From Bradyrhizobium sp. WSM1417 (GTDB lineage Bacteria > Pseudomonadota > Alphaproteobacteria > Rhizobiales > Xanthobacteraceae): DNA of 64,000 nucleotides. Where the stretch lies: assembly GCF_000515415.1 (NCBI RefSeq), contig NZ_KI911783.1, positions 1,168,392 to 1,232,391 on the forward strand, written 5' to 3'. The position numbers were made by a program, and so were the translations under genes. The notes below the pieces were generated by a model. The model had not been told where the DNA came from. It worked only from the letters and a program-made list of their open reading frames with translations, and made no database searches. Shown here piece after piece: positions 9,096-18,246 of this stretch (positions are counted from its first letter, which is position 1; each line of letters begins with the position of its first letter).

Positions 9096-12065
9096 ATGTC
9101 TCGCCAAGACGCGAACGCAGCCTTTGCCCTCTCCTCATTTTTGCAGGGCACCAACGCCACCTACATCGACGAAATCTACGCCCGCTACGAGAAGGACCCG
9201 TCCTCGGTCGATGCCGAGTGGCAGGACTTCTTCAAGAGCCTCAACGACCAGCCGGGCGACATCAGCAAGAACGCCCAGGGCCCGTCCTGGGAGCGCGCCA
9301 ACTGGCCGCTGACCCCGCAGGACGATCTGACCTCCGCGCTCGACGGCAATTGGGCGGAAGTCGAGAAGACGGTCGGAGCCAAGATCGCCGCCAAGGCGCA
9401 GGCCAAGAGCGGCGACAAGGGCGGCGGCCTCTCCTCCGCCGACCTGCTCCAAGCCACCCGCGACTCGGTCCGGGCCCTGATGCTGATCCGGTCCTACCGC
9501 ATGCGCGGGCACTTCCACGCCAAGCTCGATCCGCTCGGCATCGAAGCCCAGCGCAATCGCGAAGAGCTCGATCCGCGGACCTACGGCTTCAGCGAAGCCG
9601 ATTTCGACCGCAAGATCTTCCTCGATCATGTGCTCGGTCTCGAATACGCCAGCTTGCGTGAAATCACCGCGATCTGCGAGCGCACCTACTGCCAGACGCT
9701 CGGCGTCGAGTTCATGCACATCACCAACGCGGCGCAGAAGGCGTGGATCCAGGAACGCATCGAGGGGCCGGACAAGGAAATCTCCTTCACCCGCGAAGGC
9801 CGCCGCGCCATCCTGATGAAGCTGGTCGAAGCCGAAGGCTTCGAGAAATTCTGCGACACCAAATTCACCGGCACCAAGCGCTTCGGCCTGGACGGTGCTG
9901 AATCGCTGATCCCCGCGCTCGAGCAGATCATCAAGCGCGGCGGCAATCTCGGCGTGAAGGAGGTCGTGCTGGGCATGCCGCATCGCGGCCGCCTCAACGT
10001 GCTGACCCAGGTGATGGGCAAGCCGCATCGCGCGCTGTTCCACGAGTTCAAGGGCGGCTCGGCCAATCCTGATGCGGTCGAAGGCTCCGGCGACGTCAAA
10101 TATCACCTCGGCGCGTCCTCGGATCGCGAGTTCGACGGTAACCGCATCCATCTGTCGCTGACCGCCAACCCCTCGCATCTCGAGATCGTCGATCCCGTCG
10201 TGCTCGGCAAGGTCCGCGCCAAGCAGGACCAGCACGGCGATCCGCCGGATATGCGCATCTCGGTGATGCCGCTGCTGATGCATGGCGACGCCGCGTTCGC
10301 CGGCCAGGGCGTGGTCGCGGAATGTTTCGGCCTGTCGGACCTGAAGGGCTACCGCACCGGCGGCTCCGTGCACTTCATCGTCAACAACCAGATCGGCTTC
10401 ACCACCTATCCGCGTTATTCCCGTTCGTCGCCTTATCCGTCGGATGTGGCGAAGATGATCGACGCGCCGATCTTCCACGTTAACGGCGACGATCCGGAAG
10501 CCGTTGTGTTCGCGGCCAAGGTCGCGACCGAGTTTCGGCAGAAATTCCACAAGCCCGTCGTCATCGACATGTTCTGCTACCGCAGGCATGGCCATAACGA
10601 GGGTGACGAGCCGGCATTCACCCAGCCGGTGATGTACAAGAAGATCGCGGCCCATCCGTCGACGCTCGAGCTCTACGCCCGCCGTCTCATCAGCGAAGGC
10701 GTGCTGACCGAGGGCGAGGTCGAGAAGGCCAAGGCGGACTGGCGCGCGCGGCTCGATGCCGAGCTCGAAGCCGGCTCCGGCTACAAGCCCAACAAGGCCG
10801 ACTGGCTCGACGGCAAATGGGCCGGCTTCAAGATCGCCGATCAGGAAGAAGACGCGCGGCGTGGCGTCACCGGCGTCGACATCGCCGCCCTGAAGGACAT
10901 CGGTCGCAAGATCACCAAGGTGCCGGATGGGTTCCGCGTCCACCGCACCATCCAGCGCTTCCTCGAAAACCGCGCCAAGGCGATCGACGGCGGCACGGGC
11001 ATCGACTGGGCGACCGGCGAGGCGCTGGCGTTCTGCACGCTGCTCAACGAGAACCACCATGTCCGCCTGTCCGGACAGGATTCGGAGCGCGGCACCTTCT
11101 CGCAGCGCCACTCGGTCCTGATCGACCAGGAAGACGAGAGCCGCTACACGCCGTTCAACCATCTCGGTCACGAGCAGGGCCATTACGAGGTCATCAACTC
11201 GCTGCTGTCGGAAGAAGCCGTGCTCGGCTTCGAATACGGATACTCGCTCGCCGAGCCGAACACGTTGACCCTGTGGGAAGCGCAGTTCGGCGACTTCGCC
11301 AACGGCGCGCAGGTCGTGTTCGACCAGTTCATCTCCTCGGGTGAGCGCAAATGGCTGCGCATGTCCGGCCTCGTCTGCCTCCTGCCGCATGGCTATGAAG
11401 GTCAGGGACCCGAGCACTCCTCGGCGCGTCTGGAGCGTTATCTCCAGATGTGCGCGGAAGACAACATGCAGGTGGTCTATCCAACCACGCCGGCGAACTA
11501 CTTCCACGTGCTGCGCCGGCAGCTCCACCGCGAGATCCGCAAGCCGCTGATCGTGATGACGCCGAAGTCGCTGCTGCGCCACAAGCGGGCGGTGTCGCGT
11601 CTCGAGGAGCTCGCGAAGGGAACGACCTTCCACCGCATCCTCTATGACGACGCCCAGATGCTGCCGAGCGAAGCGATCAAGCTCGTTCCCGACGAGAAGA
11701 TCCGCCGCATCGTGCTCTGCTCGGGCAAGGTCTATTACGACCTCTACGAGGAGCGCGAGAAGCGCGGGATGGACGACATCTACCTGATGCGCGTCGAGCA
11801 GCTCTATCCGGTGCCGCTCAAGGCCTTGGTGGCCGAGCTGTCGCGCTTCAAGAAGGCCGAAGTGGTGTGGTGCCAGGAAGAGCCCCGCAACATGGGTGCC
11901 TGGCACTTCATCGAGCCCTATCTGGAATGGGTGCTGAACCAGGTGAACGGTGTGAGCCGGCGTCCGCGTTATGTCGGCCGCGCCGCCTCCGCCGCGACCG
12001 CGACGGGTCTGATGTCGAAGCATCAGGCCCAGTTGAAGGCGTTCCTGGACGAAGCATTGAGCTGA
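9096..12065 (+). CDS. sucA: 2-oxoglutarate dehydrogenase E1 component
   Basis: Thiamine-diphosphate-dependent E1 of the 2-oxoglutarate dehydrogenase complex, which decarboxylates 2-oxoglutarate and succinylates the lipoyl group of SucB. The N-terminal E2-docking helix (TYIDEIYARYEKDP) is near residues 24-37. The ThDP region contains HVNGDDPEAVVFAAKV and RRHGHNEGDEP, and the transketolase-like central domain contains LGFEYGYSLAEP. At 989 residues it is full length. The opposite strand is open for about 960 codons, but this is a shadow of GC-rich codon structure. It lies 137 bp after sucD. Confidence 0.98.
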   Translation: MSRQDANAAFALSSFLQGTNATYIDEIYARYEKDPSSVDAEWQDFFKSLNDQPGDISKNAQGPSWERANWPLTPQDDLTSALDGNWAEVEKTVGAKIAAKAQAKSGDKGGGLSSADLLQATRDSVRALMLIRSYRMRGHFHAKLDPLGIEAQRNREELDPRTYGFSEADFDRKIFLDHVLGLEYASLREITAICERTYCQTLGVEFMHITNAAQKAWIQERIEGPDKEISFTREGRRAILMKLVEAEGFEKFCDTKFTGTKRFGLDGAESLIPALEQIIKRGGNLGVKEVVLGMPHRGRLNVLTQVMGKPHRALFHEFKGGSANPDAVEGSGDVKYHLGASSDREFDGNRIHLSLTANPSHLEIVDPVVLGKVRAKQDQHGDPPDMRISVMPLLMHGDAAFAGQGVVAECFGLSDLKGYRTGGSVHFIVNNQIGFTTYPRYSRSSPYPSDVAKMIDAPIFHVNGDDPEAVVFAAKVATEFRQKFHKPVVIDMFCYRRHGHNEGDEPAFTQPVMYKKIAAHPSTLELYARRLISEGVLTEGEVEKAKADWRARLDAELEAGSGYKPNKADWLDGKWAGFKIADQEEDARRGVTGVDIAALKDIGRKITKVPDGFRVHRTIQRFLENRAKAIDGGTGIDWATGEALAFCTLLNENHHVRLSGQDSERGTFSQRHSVLIDQEDESRYTPFNHLGHEQGHYEVINSLLSEEAVLGFEYGYSLAEPNTLTLWEAQFGDFANGAQVVFDQFISSGERKWLRMSGLVCLLPHGYEGQGPEHSSARLERYLQMCAEDNMQVVYPTTPANYFHVLRRQLHREIRKPLIVMTPKSLLRHKRAVSRLEELAKGTTFHRILYDDAQMLPSEAIKLVPDEKIRRIVLCSGKVYYDLYEEREKRGMDDIYLMRVEQLYPVPLKALVAELSRFKKAEVVWCQEEPRNMGAWHFIEPYLEWVLNQVNGVSRRPRYVGRAASAATATGLMSKHQAQLKAFLDEALS

Positions 12066-12078
12066 GAAGTTTTTTGGA

Positions 12079-12185
12079 CGTCGTCATGCCCCGCGAAGGC
12101 GGGGCATCCAGTATTCCGCGCCGCTCGTCTTTATCACGAAAGTCACGGCGTACTGGATTGCCCGCCTTCGCGGGCAATGACGTAT
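12079..12185. repeat. Paired-hairpin (REPIN-like) repeat between sucA and sucB
   Basis: Two GC-rich hairpins face each other: ATGCCCCGC/GCGGGGCAT (12086-12107, loop GAAG) and ATTGCCCGC/GCGGGCAAT (12157-12178, loop CTTC). They are enclosed by outer complementary segments (GTCGTCATG with CAATGACG; TCCAGTA with TACTGGA), so the whole 105 bp can fold into one long hairpin. It occupies nearly the whole sucA-sucB gap. Confidence 0.85.
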
Positions 12186-12227
12186 GAAATTCCCGACCGC
12201 ATTGGCGATCTCCTTAAGGAAAAGACC

Positions 12228-13472
12228 ATGACTGAAATTCGTGTGCCGACCCTCGGCGAATCCGTCACCGAGGCCACCATCGGCCGCTGGTTCAAGAAGG
12301 CGGGCGATGCCGTCGCCGTCGACGAGCCCTTGGTGGAGCTCGAGACCGACAAGGTCACCATTGAGGTCCCGGCGCCGTCCGCGGGCACGCTAAGCGAGAT
12401 CATCGCTGCAGATGGCACGACCGTCGCAGTCGGCGCGCTGCTTGGCCAGATCACCGAAGGCGCCGCCGGCGCTGCCAAGCCGGCTGCCGCTGCGCCCGCA
12501 AAGCCCGCGGCTGCCGCTCCTGCTGCCGCCGCTGCGGCTGCTCCCGCTGCGGCGAAGGCGCCGCCGGCCGATGCGCCGCTCGCCCCGTCCGTGCGCAAGC
12601 TCTCGGTCGAGACCGGAATCGACGCCTCGACCGTTCCCGGCTCCGGCAAGGACGGCCGTGTCACCAAGGGCGACATGCTCGCCGCGATCGAGCGTGCGGC
12701 CTCGGCGCCGACCCCGGTCAACCAGCCCGCCGCCGCAGTTCAGGTCCGCGCGCCCTCGCCGGCCGATGACGCCGCCCGCGAAGAGCGCGTCAAGATGACC
12801 CGGCTGCGCCAGACCATCGCGCGCCGCCTCAAGGACGTGCAGAACACCGCCGCCATGCTCACGACCTTCAACGAGGTCGACATGACCAACGTCATGGCGC
12901 TGCGTGCGCACTACAAGGATGCGTTCGAGAAGAAGCATGGCTCGAAGCTCGGCTTCATGGGCTTCTTCACCAAGGCCGTCGTGCAGGGGCTGAAGGATAT
13001 TCCGGCCGTCAACGCCGAGATCGACGGCACCGATCTGATCTACAAGAACTACTACCACATCGGCGTCGCCGTCGGCACCGACAAGGGCCTTGTCGTGCCC
13101 GTGGTGCGCGACTGCGACAACAAGTCGATCGCCGACATCGAGAAGGGCATCGCCGATTTCAGCCGCCGCGCCCGTGACGGCCAGCTCAAGATCGACGAGA
13201 TGCAGGGCGGCACCTTCACCATCACCAATGGCGGCATCTACGGCTCGCTGATGTCGACCCCGATCCTCAACGCGCCGCAGTCCGGCATCCTCGGCATGCA
13301 CAAGATCCAGGAGCGGCCGATGGTCGTCGGCGGCAAGATCGAGGTCCGCCCGATGATGTATCTGGCGCTGTCCTACGATCACCGCGTCATCGACGGCAAG
13401 GAAGCCGTGACCTTCCTGGTTCGCGTCAAGGAGAGCCTGGAAGATCCCGCGCGCCTGGTGCTCGATCTCTGA
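12228..13472 (+). CDS. sucB: 2-oxoglutarate dehydrogenase E2 (dihydrolipoyllysine-residue succinyltransferase)
   Basis: Core of the 2-oxoglutarate dehydrogenase complex, transferring succinyl groups from lipoyl-lysine to CoA. The lipoyl domain is at residues 1-76 with Lys42 in [10 protein letters not shown]. An Ala/Pro-rich linker follows, then the E1/E3-binding domain around [15 protein letters not shown], a second linker, and the catalytic domain ending in SYDHRVIDG (His385, Asp389). Length is 414 residues. The frame is open from 12177, but the ATG at 12228 is chosen because it follows TAAGGA and starts at the lipoyl domain. Confidence 0.97.
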   Translation: MTEIRVPTLGESVTEATIGRWFKKAGDAVAVDEPLVELETDKVTIEVPAPSAGTLSEIIAADGTTVAVGALLGQITEGAAGAAKPAAAAPAKPAAAAPAAAAAAAPAAAKAPPADAPLAPSVRKLSVETGIDASTVPGSGKDGRVTKGDMLAAIERAASAPTPVNQPAAAVQVRAPSPADDAAREERVKMTRLRQTIARRLKDVQNTAAMLTTFNEVDMTNVMALRAHYKDAFEKKHGSKLGFMGFFTKAVVQGLKDIPAVNAEIDGTDLIYKNYYHIGVAVGTDKGLVVPVVRDCDNKSIADIEKGIADFSRRARDGQLKIDEMQGGTFTITNGGIYGSLMSTPILNAPQSGILGMHKIQERPMVVGGKIEVRPMMYLALSYDHRVIDGKEAVTFLVRVKESLEDPARLVLDL

Positions 13473-13536
13473 TTCCTGATGCTCTGCGAGCGCCGTCGCC
13501 CTTCGCGACGGCGCGTGTCGAACCATGGAGGCACGC

Positions 13537-14286
13537 GTGACCGATAGAGTCGTTGTTATCACCGGCGGCAGCCGCGGCATTGGCCGCGCGACTGCGATCG
13601 CGGCGGCCGCTCGCGGCTTCCGAATCGTTGTCGGCTATGCCAGCAACAAGCAGGCCGCCGACGAGGTGGTTTCCGCGATCGAAGCCAGCAACGGCAAGGC
13701 CATCGCGGTGAAATGCGACGTCGCCGAGGAAAGCGACATCCTGGCGCTGTTCAAGGCCGCGGACGCGTTCGGCACGCTCGGCGCGCTCGTCAACAATGGC
13801 GGTATCGTCGGGACCAGCGGCGTGCGCGTCGACGAGATGTCGGCCGAGCGCATCCAGCGCGTCATGGCGGTCAACGTCACCGGCTCCATCCTCTGCGCGC
13901 GCGAAGCCGTGAAGCGGATGTCGACCAGGCACGGCGGCCAGGGCGGCGTCATCGTCAATCTGTCATCGGTTGCTGCCAAGCTCGGCGCGCCGAACACCTA
14001 TGTCGACTATGCCGCGTCCAAGGGCGCGATCGATTCCTTCACCGTCGGCCTCGGCTATGAGGTCGCCGGCGAGGGCATTCGCGTCGCGGGCATCCGCCCC
14101 GGCCTGATCGATACCGAAATCCACGCTGCCGGCGGTGAGCCCGACCGCGCCCATCGTCTGGCCCATATGGTGCCGATGAAGCGCGTCGGGACTGCCGATG
14201 AAGTCGCCAATGCCATCGTCTGGCTGATGTCGGATGAGGCCTCCTACGTCACCTCAGCCATTCTCGATGTGTCCGGCGGACGCTGA
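13537..14286 (+). CDS. SDR family oxidoreductase
   Basis: Classical short-chain dehydrogenase/reductase, FabG-like, with cofactor motif GGSRGIGRA at its N-terminus, a structural NNGG-type motif (VNNGGIVG), active-site YAASK and a C-terminal [12 protein letters not shown]. Substrate unknown. I place the start at GTG 13537 because GGAGG lies five bases upstream, inside the in-frame alternative ATG at 13525 (which would add MEAR). From the GTG it has 249 residues. It sits between sucB and lpdA, probably in the same transcript, although nothing in its sequence ties it to the dehydrogenase complex. Confidence 0.88.
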   Translation: MTDRVVVITGGSRGIGRATAIAAAARGFRIVVGYASNKQAADEVVSAIEASNGKAIAVKCDVAEESDILALFKAADAFGTLGALVNNGGIVGTSGVRVDEMSAERIQRVMAVNVTGSILCAREAVKRMSTRHGGQGGVIVNLSSVAAKLGAPNTYVDYAASKGAIDSFTVGLGYEVAGEGIRVAGIRPGLIDTEIHAAGGEPDRAHRLAHMVPMKRVGTADEVANAIVWLMSDEASYVTSAILDVSGGR

Positions 14287-14342
14287 CGCGCCGCGCGGAC
14301 GCTGACACATCCCTCAACGCTAAACTTACGGGACTTTCTCTC

Positions 14343-15740
14343 ATGGCATACGATCTCGTCGTCATCGGCACTGGACCGGGCGGTTATGTCTGCGCGGTGC
14401 GTGCAGCGCAGCTCGGCATGAAAGTCGCCGTGGTGGAAAAGAACGCGACGCTCGGCGGCACCTGCCTCAATGTCGGCTGCATGCCGTCGAAAGCGCTGCT
14501 GCACGCCTCCGAAATGTTCGAGGAGGCCGGGCATTCCTTCGCCAAGATGGGCGTCAGCGTCTCCGCGCCGAAGCTCGATTTGCCTGCGATGATGAACTTC
14601 AAGCAGCAGGGCATCGACGGCAACGTCAAGGGCGTCGAGTTCCTGATGAAGAAGAACAAGATCGACGTGCTCAAGGGCGCCGGCAAGATTCTCGGCACCG
14701 GCAAGGTCGAGGTCTCCGCCGACGGCAAGTCGCAGGTGATCGAGACCAAGAACATCGTGATCGCCACCGGCTCGGACATCGCGCGCCTCAAGGGCATCGA
14801 GATCGACGAGACGCGCATCGTGTCGTCGACCGGCGCACTGTCGCTGGACAAGGTCCCCGGCAAGCTCTTGATCGTCGGCGCCGGCGTGATCGGGCTCGAG
14901 CTCGGCTCGGTCTGGCACCGTCTCGGCGCCGAAGTCGTCGTCGTCGAATTCCTGGATCGCATCCTGCCCGGCATGGACGGCGAGATCGCCAAGCAATTCC
15001 AGCGCATCCTGGAGAAGCAGGGCTTTGCGTTCAAGCTCGGTGCCAAGGTCACGGGCGTGGACACTTCCGGCAAGACGCTGAAGGCCACGATCGAGCCCGC
15101 CGCCGGCGGCGCCGCCGAGACGCTGGAAGCGGACGTCGTTCTCGTCAGCATCGGTCGTGTGCCGTACACGGAGGGGCTGGGCCTGAAGGAAGCCGGCGTT
15201 GCGCTCGACAATCGTGCTCGCGTGCAGATCGATCCGCACTTCGCCACCAGCGTGAAGGGCGTCTATGCCATCGGCGATGTCGTCGCGGGCCCGATGCTCG
15301 CGCACAAGGCCGAGGATGAAGGCGTCGCTGTTGCCGAGATCATCGCCGGGCAGGCCGGCCACGTGAACTACGATGTTATCCCAGGCGTCGTGTATACCAC
15401 GCCGGAAGTATCCTCCGTCGGCAAGACCGAGGAGGAGCTGAAGCAGGCGGGCGTGGCTTATACGGTCGGGAAGTTTCCCTTTACCGCCAACGGCCGCTCC
15501 AAGGTCAACCAGACCACCGACGGTTTTGTGAAGATTCTCGCAGATGCGAAGACCGATCGCGTGCTCGGTGTGCACATTATCGGCCGCGAAGCCGGCGAAA
15601 TGATCCATGAGGCGGCCGTTCTCATGGAGTTTGGCGGCAGCGCGGAGGATCTCGCGCGCACCTGCCACGCGCACCCGACTCGCTCGGAGGCCATCAAGGA
15701 AGCCGCGCTTGCAGTCGGCAAGCGGGCCATCCATATGTAG
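14343..15740 (+). CDS. lpdA: Dihydrolipoyl dehydrogenase (E3)
   Basis: FAD-dependent E3, which reoxidises the dihydrolipoyl groups of SucB with NAD. The FAD-binding GTGPGGY is at residues 9-15, the redox-active disulfide in [13 protein letters not shown] (Cys41, Cys46), the NAD-binding [12 protein letters not shown] mid-protein, and the C-terminal catalytic HAHPTRSE (His444, Glu449). Length 465 residues is normal. It closes the suc gene set and presumably serves the 2-oxoglutarate complex; whether pyruvate dehydrogenase has its own E3 cannot be seen here. Confidence 0.97.
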   Translation: MAYDLVVIGTGPGGYVCAVRAAQLGMKVAVVEKNATLGGTCLNVGCMPSKALLHASEMFEEAGHSFAKMGVSVSAPKLDLPAMMNFKQQGIDGNVKGVEFLMKKNKIDVLKGAGKILGTGKVEVSADGKSQVIETKNIVIATGSDIARLKGIEIDETRIVSSTGALSLDKVPGKLLIVGAGVIGLELGSVWHRLGAEVVVVEFLDRILPGMDGEIAKQFQRILEKQGFAFKLGAKVTGVDTSGKTLKATIEPAAGGAAETLEADVVLVSIGRVPYTEGLGLKEAGVALDNRARVQIDPHFATSVKGVYAIGDVVAGPMLAHKAEDEGVAVAEIIAGQAGHVNYDVIPGVVYTTPEVSSVGKTEEELKQAGVAYTVGKFPFTANGRSKVNQTTDGFVKILADAKTDRVLGVHIIGREAGEMIHEAAVLMEFGGSAEDLARTCHAHPTRSEAIKEAALAVGKRAIHM

Positions 15741-15773
15741 GTCGCGCCCAGCGCCGAATCGGGCGGGAAACAC

Positions 15774-16304
15774 ATGCTACGCCGCCTGCTTCAACCGGTC
15801 TGGGTCCTGCTTGCGATCATCTTCCTGATCGAAGCCTGGCTGTGGGACCATCTCGAACCGATCGTTGCGCGCGTTGTCGCCATTGTCCCGCTCGCGCGGT
15901 TCAAGCAATGGCTGTCGGACCGCGTCGATGCGCTGTCGCCGGCGATGACGCTGATCGTGTTCGCCGTGCCCATCATCCCGCTGTTTCCGCTCAAGCTGGT
16001 CGGCCTGTGGCTGCTCACGCACGAATATTGGACCAGCGCGGTCTTCACCATCGTGTTCGCAAAGCTGCTCGGGGTCGGCGTCACCGCCTTCGTCTTCGAC
16101 GTGACGCGCGACAAGCTGATGGAGATGGCTTGGTTCGAGCGGCTCTATGATCTGGTGCTGAAGCTGCGTGCCAAGGCCGCCGAGCTGGTCGATCCGGTCA
16201 AGCGGCGCATCAAGGAGCTGATCGCCGGCAACGGCGAAGGCTGGTCCTCCCGCACGCTCCGCCTGATCCAGCGCTTTCGCAAGAGCGTGCACGAAGCGCG
16301 CTGA
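15774..16304 (+). CDS. Conserved-looking inner-membrane protein of unknown function
   Basis: A 176-residue protein with three predicted membrane segments, about residues 8-24, 57-81 and 88-110, followed by a basic, helical cytoplasmic tail (LKLRAKAAELVDPVKRRIKEL). The N-terminus has Arg3-Arg4 before the first segment, suggesting that it is not cleaved. It starts 33 bp after lpdA with GGGCGGGAAAC upstream of the ATG and may be read through from the suc/lpd transcript. I do not recognise a family, and no catalytic motif is visible. Confidence 0.7.
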   Translation: MLRRLLQPVWVLLAIIFLIEAWLWDHLEPIVARVVAIVPLARFKQWLSDRVDALSPAMTLIVFAVPIIPLFPLKLVGLWLLTHEYWTSAVFTIVFAKLLGVGVTAFVFDVTRDKLMEMAWFERLYDLVLKLRAKAAELVDPVKRRIKELIAGNGEGWSSRTLRLIQRFRKSVHEAR

Positions 16305-16344
16305 GCGCTGTTGTTCAGCCTACGTTTCCACCAAATCCTCAGGT

Positions 16345-16472
16345 GTCGTCCCGGCGTAGGCCGGGACCCATACCCCCAGGGAAAAGTTTGGCGAAGTCTC
16401 GTCGTTCGGGACGACTACCATCCGCAATCGCTAAATCACGCGGTATGGGTCCCGGCCTTCGCCGGGACGACG
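16345..16472. repeat. Long palindromic (REPIN-like) element, copy 1
   Basis: 128-bp element with complementary ends, GTCGTCCCGGCGTAGGCCGG at the left and its near-complement at the right, so that each end is itself a small hairpin and the two ends also pair. The interior carries CAGGGAAAAGTTTGGCGAAG, which recurs in the copies at 39732 and 42550. It lies between two convergent genes. Confidence 0.9.
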
Positions 16473-16478
16473 GCGATC

Positions 16479-17069
16479 TCAATGCAAATGCAGCAGATGC
16501 GGCAACCACAGGCCGAGCCCGGTCATGACGAGCCCGGCGATCGTCAGCAGGCCGGCGACATAGGCGAGCGCGATCATGCCGGTGATGATGGTGGCTGAGG
16601 CCAGAACGATGCCGATCTGGAAGGCGGCGGACGCCAGCTCGAAGTGATGATACTTCGCTGTCGCCTCGTCGCGCTCATGCTCGGCGTGCTTGGCCTTTTC
16701 GGCCAGCTGCTCGGTGCCTTCGCCGGTCTCCGGCTCGGAGCGATAGCGCTGCGCGGTCTTCTGCCAGTCCTCGATCTGCTTCTGCACGGCCACCTTGTTG
16801 GCCTCGTCGCTCGCCGCGCCGAGGATGAGCTTGCCCTGGTCGGCCATGGTCTGCACCACGGTGCGGCGGATGCTCTTGGCCTGGAAGAAGGCCCAGAGGT
16901 TGGAAGCCTCGACGTTCTTGCTGATCGATTCGGTCTGGGCGCCCTTGCCGAGCGTTTCGGAGATCGCCAGGAAAAGCGCCAGAACGGCAATCAGGAGCGC
17001 GATCTTCTTGTTCGAGCCGGACGCGTGTTCGGCGTGCTCGGCATGCTCCATGCTTTCATGTGCGCTCAT
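16479..17069 (-). CDS. DUF4337-like membrane protein
   Basis: A 196-residue protein resembling the DUF4337 family. A His/Glu-rich N-terminus (HESMEHAEHAEHA) is followed by a membrane segment at about 22-38, a long soluble helical region (about 45-140), and two further hydrophobic segments near the C-terminus. The ATG at 17069 is preceded by AGGAGGGACTT, an excellent ribosome binding site; the open frame extends upstream to 17123 but that part looks non-coding. The His-rich tail could bind metal, but that is only a guess. No linked pathway is evident; xerC ends just upstream of it on the same strand. Confidence 0.8.
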   Translation of the reverse strand: MSAHESMEHAEHAEHASGSNKKIALLIAVLALFLAISETLGKGAQTESISKNVEASNLWAFFQAKSIRRTVVQTMADQGKLILGAASDEANKVAVQKQIEDWQKTAQRYRSEPETGEGTEQLAEKAKHAEHERDEATAKYHHFELASAAFQIGIVLASATIITGMIALAYVAGLLTIAGLVMTGLGLWLPHLLHLH

Positions 17070-17169
17070 AAGTCCCTCCTGGCTCGGTTCCCCACGATTG
17101 ACCGAACCGCGCGCGCCGCGCAAGAGGCATGCGTGCCGAGAGGCTTGCTATGACAGCTTCATGTCAGCA

Positions 17170-18135
17170 TCAGCGCCGCGGATGCGCGTTGGCATAGACT
17201 TCCAGCAGCCGCTCGGCATCGATGCCGGTATAGATCTGCGTGGTCGAGAGCGAGGCATGGCCGAGCAATTCCTGGATCGCGCGCAAATCGCCGCCGCGTG
17301 ACAACAGATGCGTGGCGAAGGAATGCCGGAGCGCGTGCGGCGTGGCGCTGTCGGGCAGGCCGAGCGCGCCGCGCAGCCGCTCCATCGCGAGCTGGATGAT
17401 GCGCGGGCTCAAGGGCCCGCCGCGCGCGCCGACGAAGATCGGGCCTTCCGCCGGCAGCGCATACGGGCACATCGAAACGTATTCCTGCACCAGTTCGAGC
17501 ACGTTCTGGAGCACCGGCACCATGCGGGTCTTGTTGCCTTTGCCAGTGACGATCAGCACGTCGCCTTCTCCGGGACGCGGCACCTCGCGGCGCGTCAGCC
17601 CCAGCGCTTCGGAGATGCGCAGGCCCGAGCCGTAGAGGAGAGCCATTACCGCGGCATCGCGCGCCAAAATCCAGGTCTCGCGATCCTCGCCGGCGCGCTC
17701 GTCGGCGTCCGCAAGACGTTTGGCCGACGCCATCGGCAGCGGCTTTGGCAGGCTCTTTGCGACTTTCGGTGCGCGGATCGCCGAGAGCGCCCCGACCTTG
17801 CCCTTGCCTTCGCGCTCCAGGAAGCGGCCGAACGAGCGCAGGCCCGCGAGTGCGCGCATCAGCGAGCGGCCGGCAATATCGTCGGCGCGGCGCATTGCCA
17901 TGAAGGCCCTGATATCGGTGGCCTCCAGCCCGGCGAAACGCTTCAGCGTCACCCGCTCGCCCCAATGGCCGCAGAGGAAATTCAGGCACTGCCGCAAATC
18001 GCGGGCATAGGCTTCCAGCGTCTTCGGCGACAGCCGCCGCTCCGCGCCGAGATGCGACAGCCAGCGCGTCATCTCCTGCGCGATATCAGGGGCGGCGCTG
18101 GCGAGCTCGATCTGTGGGGCGGCCGCTTTGCTCAT
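17170..18135 (-). CDS. xerC: Tyrosine recombinase XerC
   Basis: Tyrosine recombinase that resolves chromosome dimers at dif together with XerD. The N-terminal SAM-like DNA-binding domain covers about residues 17-105. In the catalytic domain Arg173 (YGSGLRISEALGL), Lys in VTGKGNKTRM, His267-x-x-Arg270 (PHALRHSFATHLL), His293 (ELLGHASLSTTQ) and the nucleophile Tyr302 are all present. It has 321 residues from the ATG at 18135; an in-frame GTG at 18159 would add eight. It is divergent from priA. XerC rather than XerD is inferred from overall pattern and the priA neighbourhood. Confidence 0.9.
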   Translation of the reverse strand: MSKAAAPQIELASAAPDIAQEMTRWLSHLGAERRLSPKTLEAYARDLRQCLNFLCGHWGERVTLKRFAGLEATDIRAFMAMRRADDIAGRSLMRALAGLRSFGRFLEREGKGKVGALSAIRAPKVAKSLPKPLPMASAKRLADADERAGEDRETWILARDAAVMALLYGSGLRISEALGLTRREVPRPGEGDVLIVTGKGNKTRMVPVLQNVLELVQEYVSMCPYALPAEGPIFVGARGGPLSPRIIQLAMERLRGALGLPDSATPHALRHSFATHLLSRGGDLRAIQELLGHASLSTTQIYTGIDAERLLEVYANAHPRR

Positions 18136-18246
18136 GCGCTCTGGACGTGGTGATTCCACTCAGTATATCGCATCACACTCGTTTATCGTTCGCTAAGGTC
18201 GCCTCAGGGCGCTAGCCTTGAAGCCCCGGGTTCCGATTCCTCCTCC

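Noticed and set aside
9135..12023. A 962-codon open frame on the minus strand opposite sucA
   Set aside because: It is produced by the strong third-position GC bias of sucA; composition is Arg/Asp/Val/His-heavy, no motif is recognised, and the plus strand is unequivocally sucA. The same reasoning removes the long frames opposite priA, atpD, cheA, sucB and lpdA.
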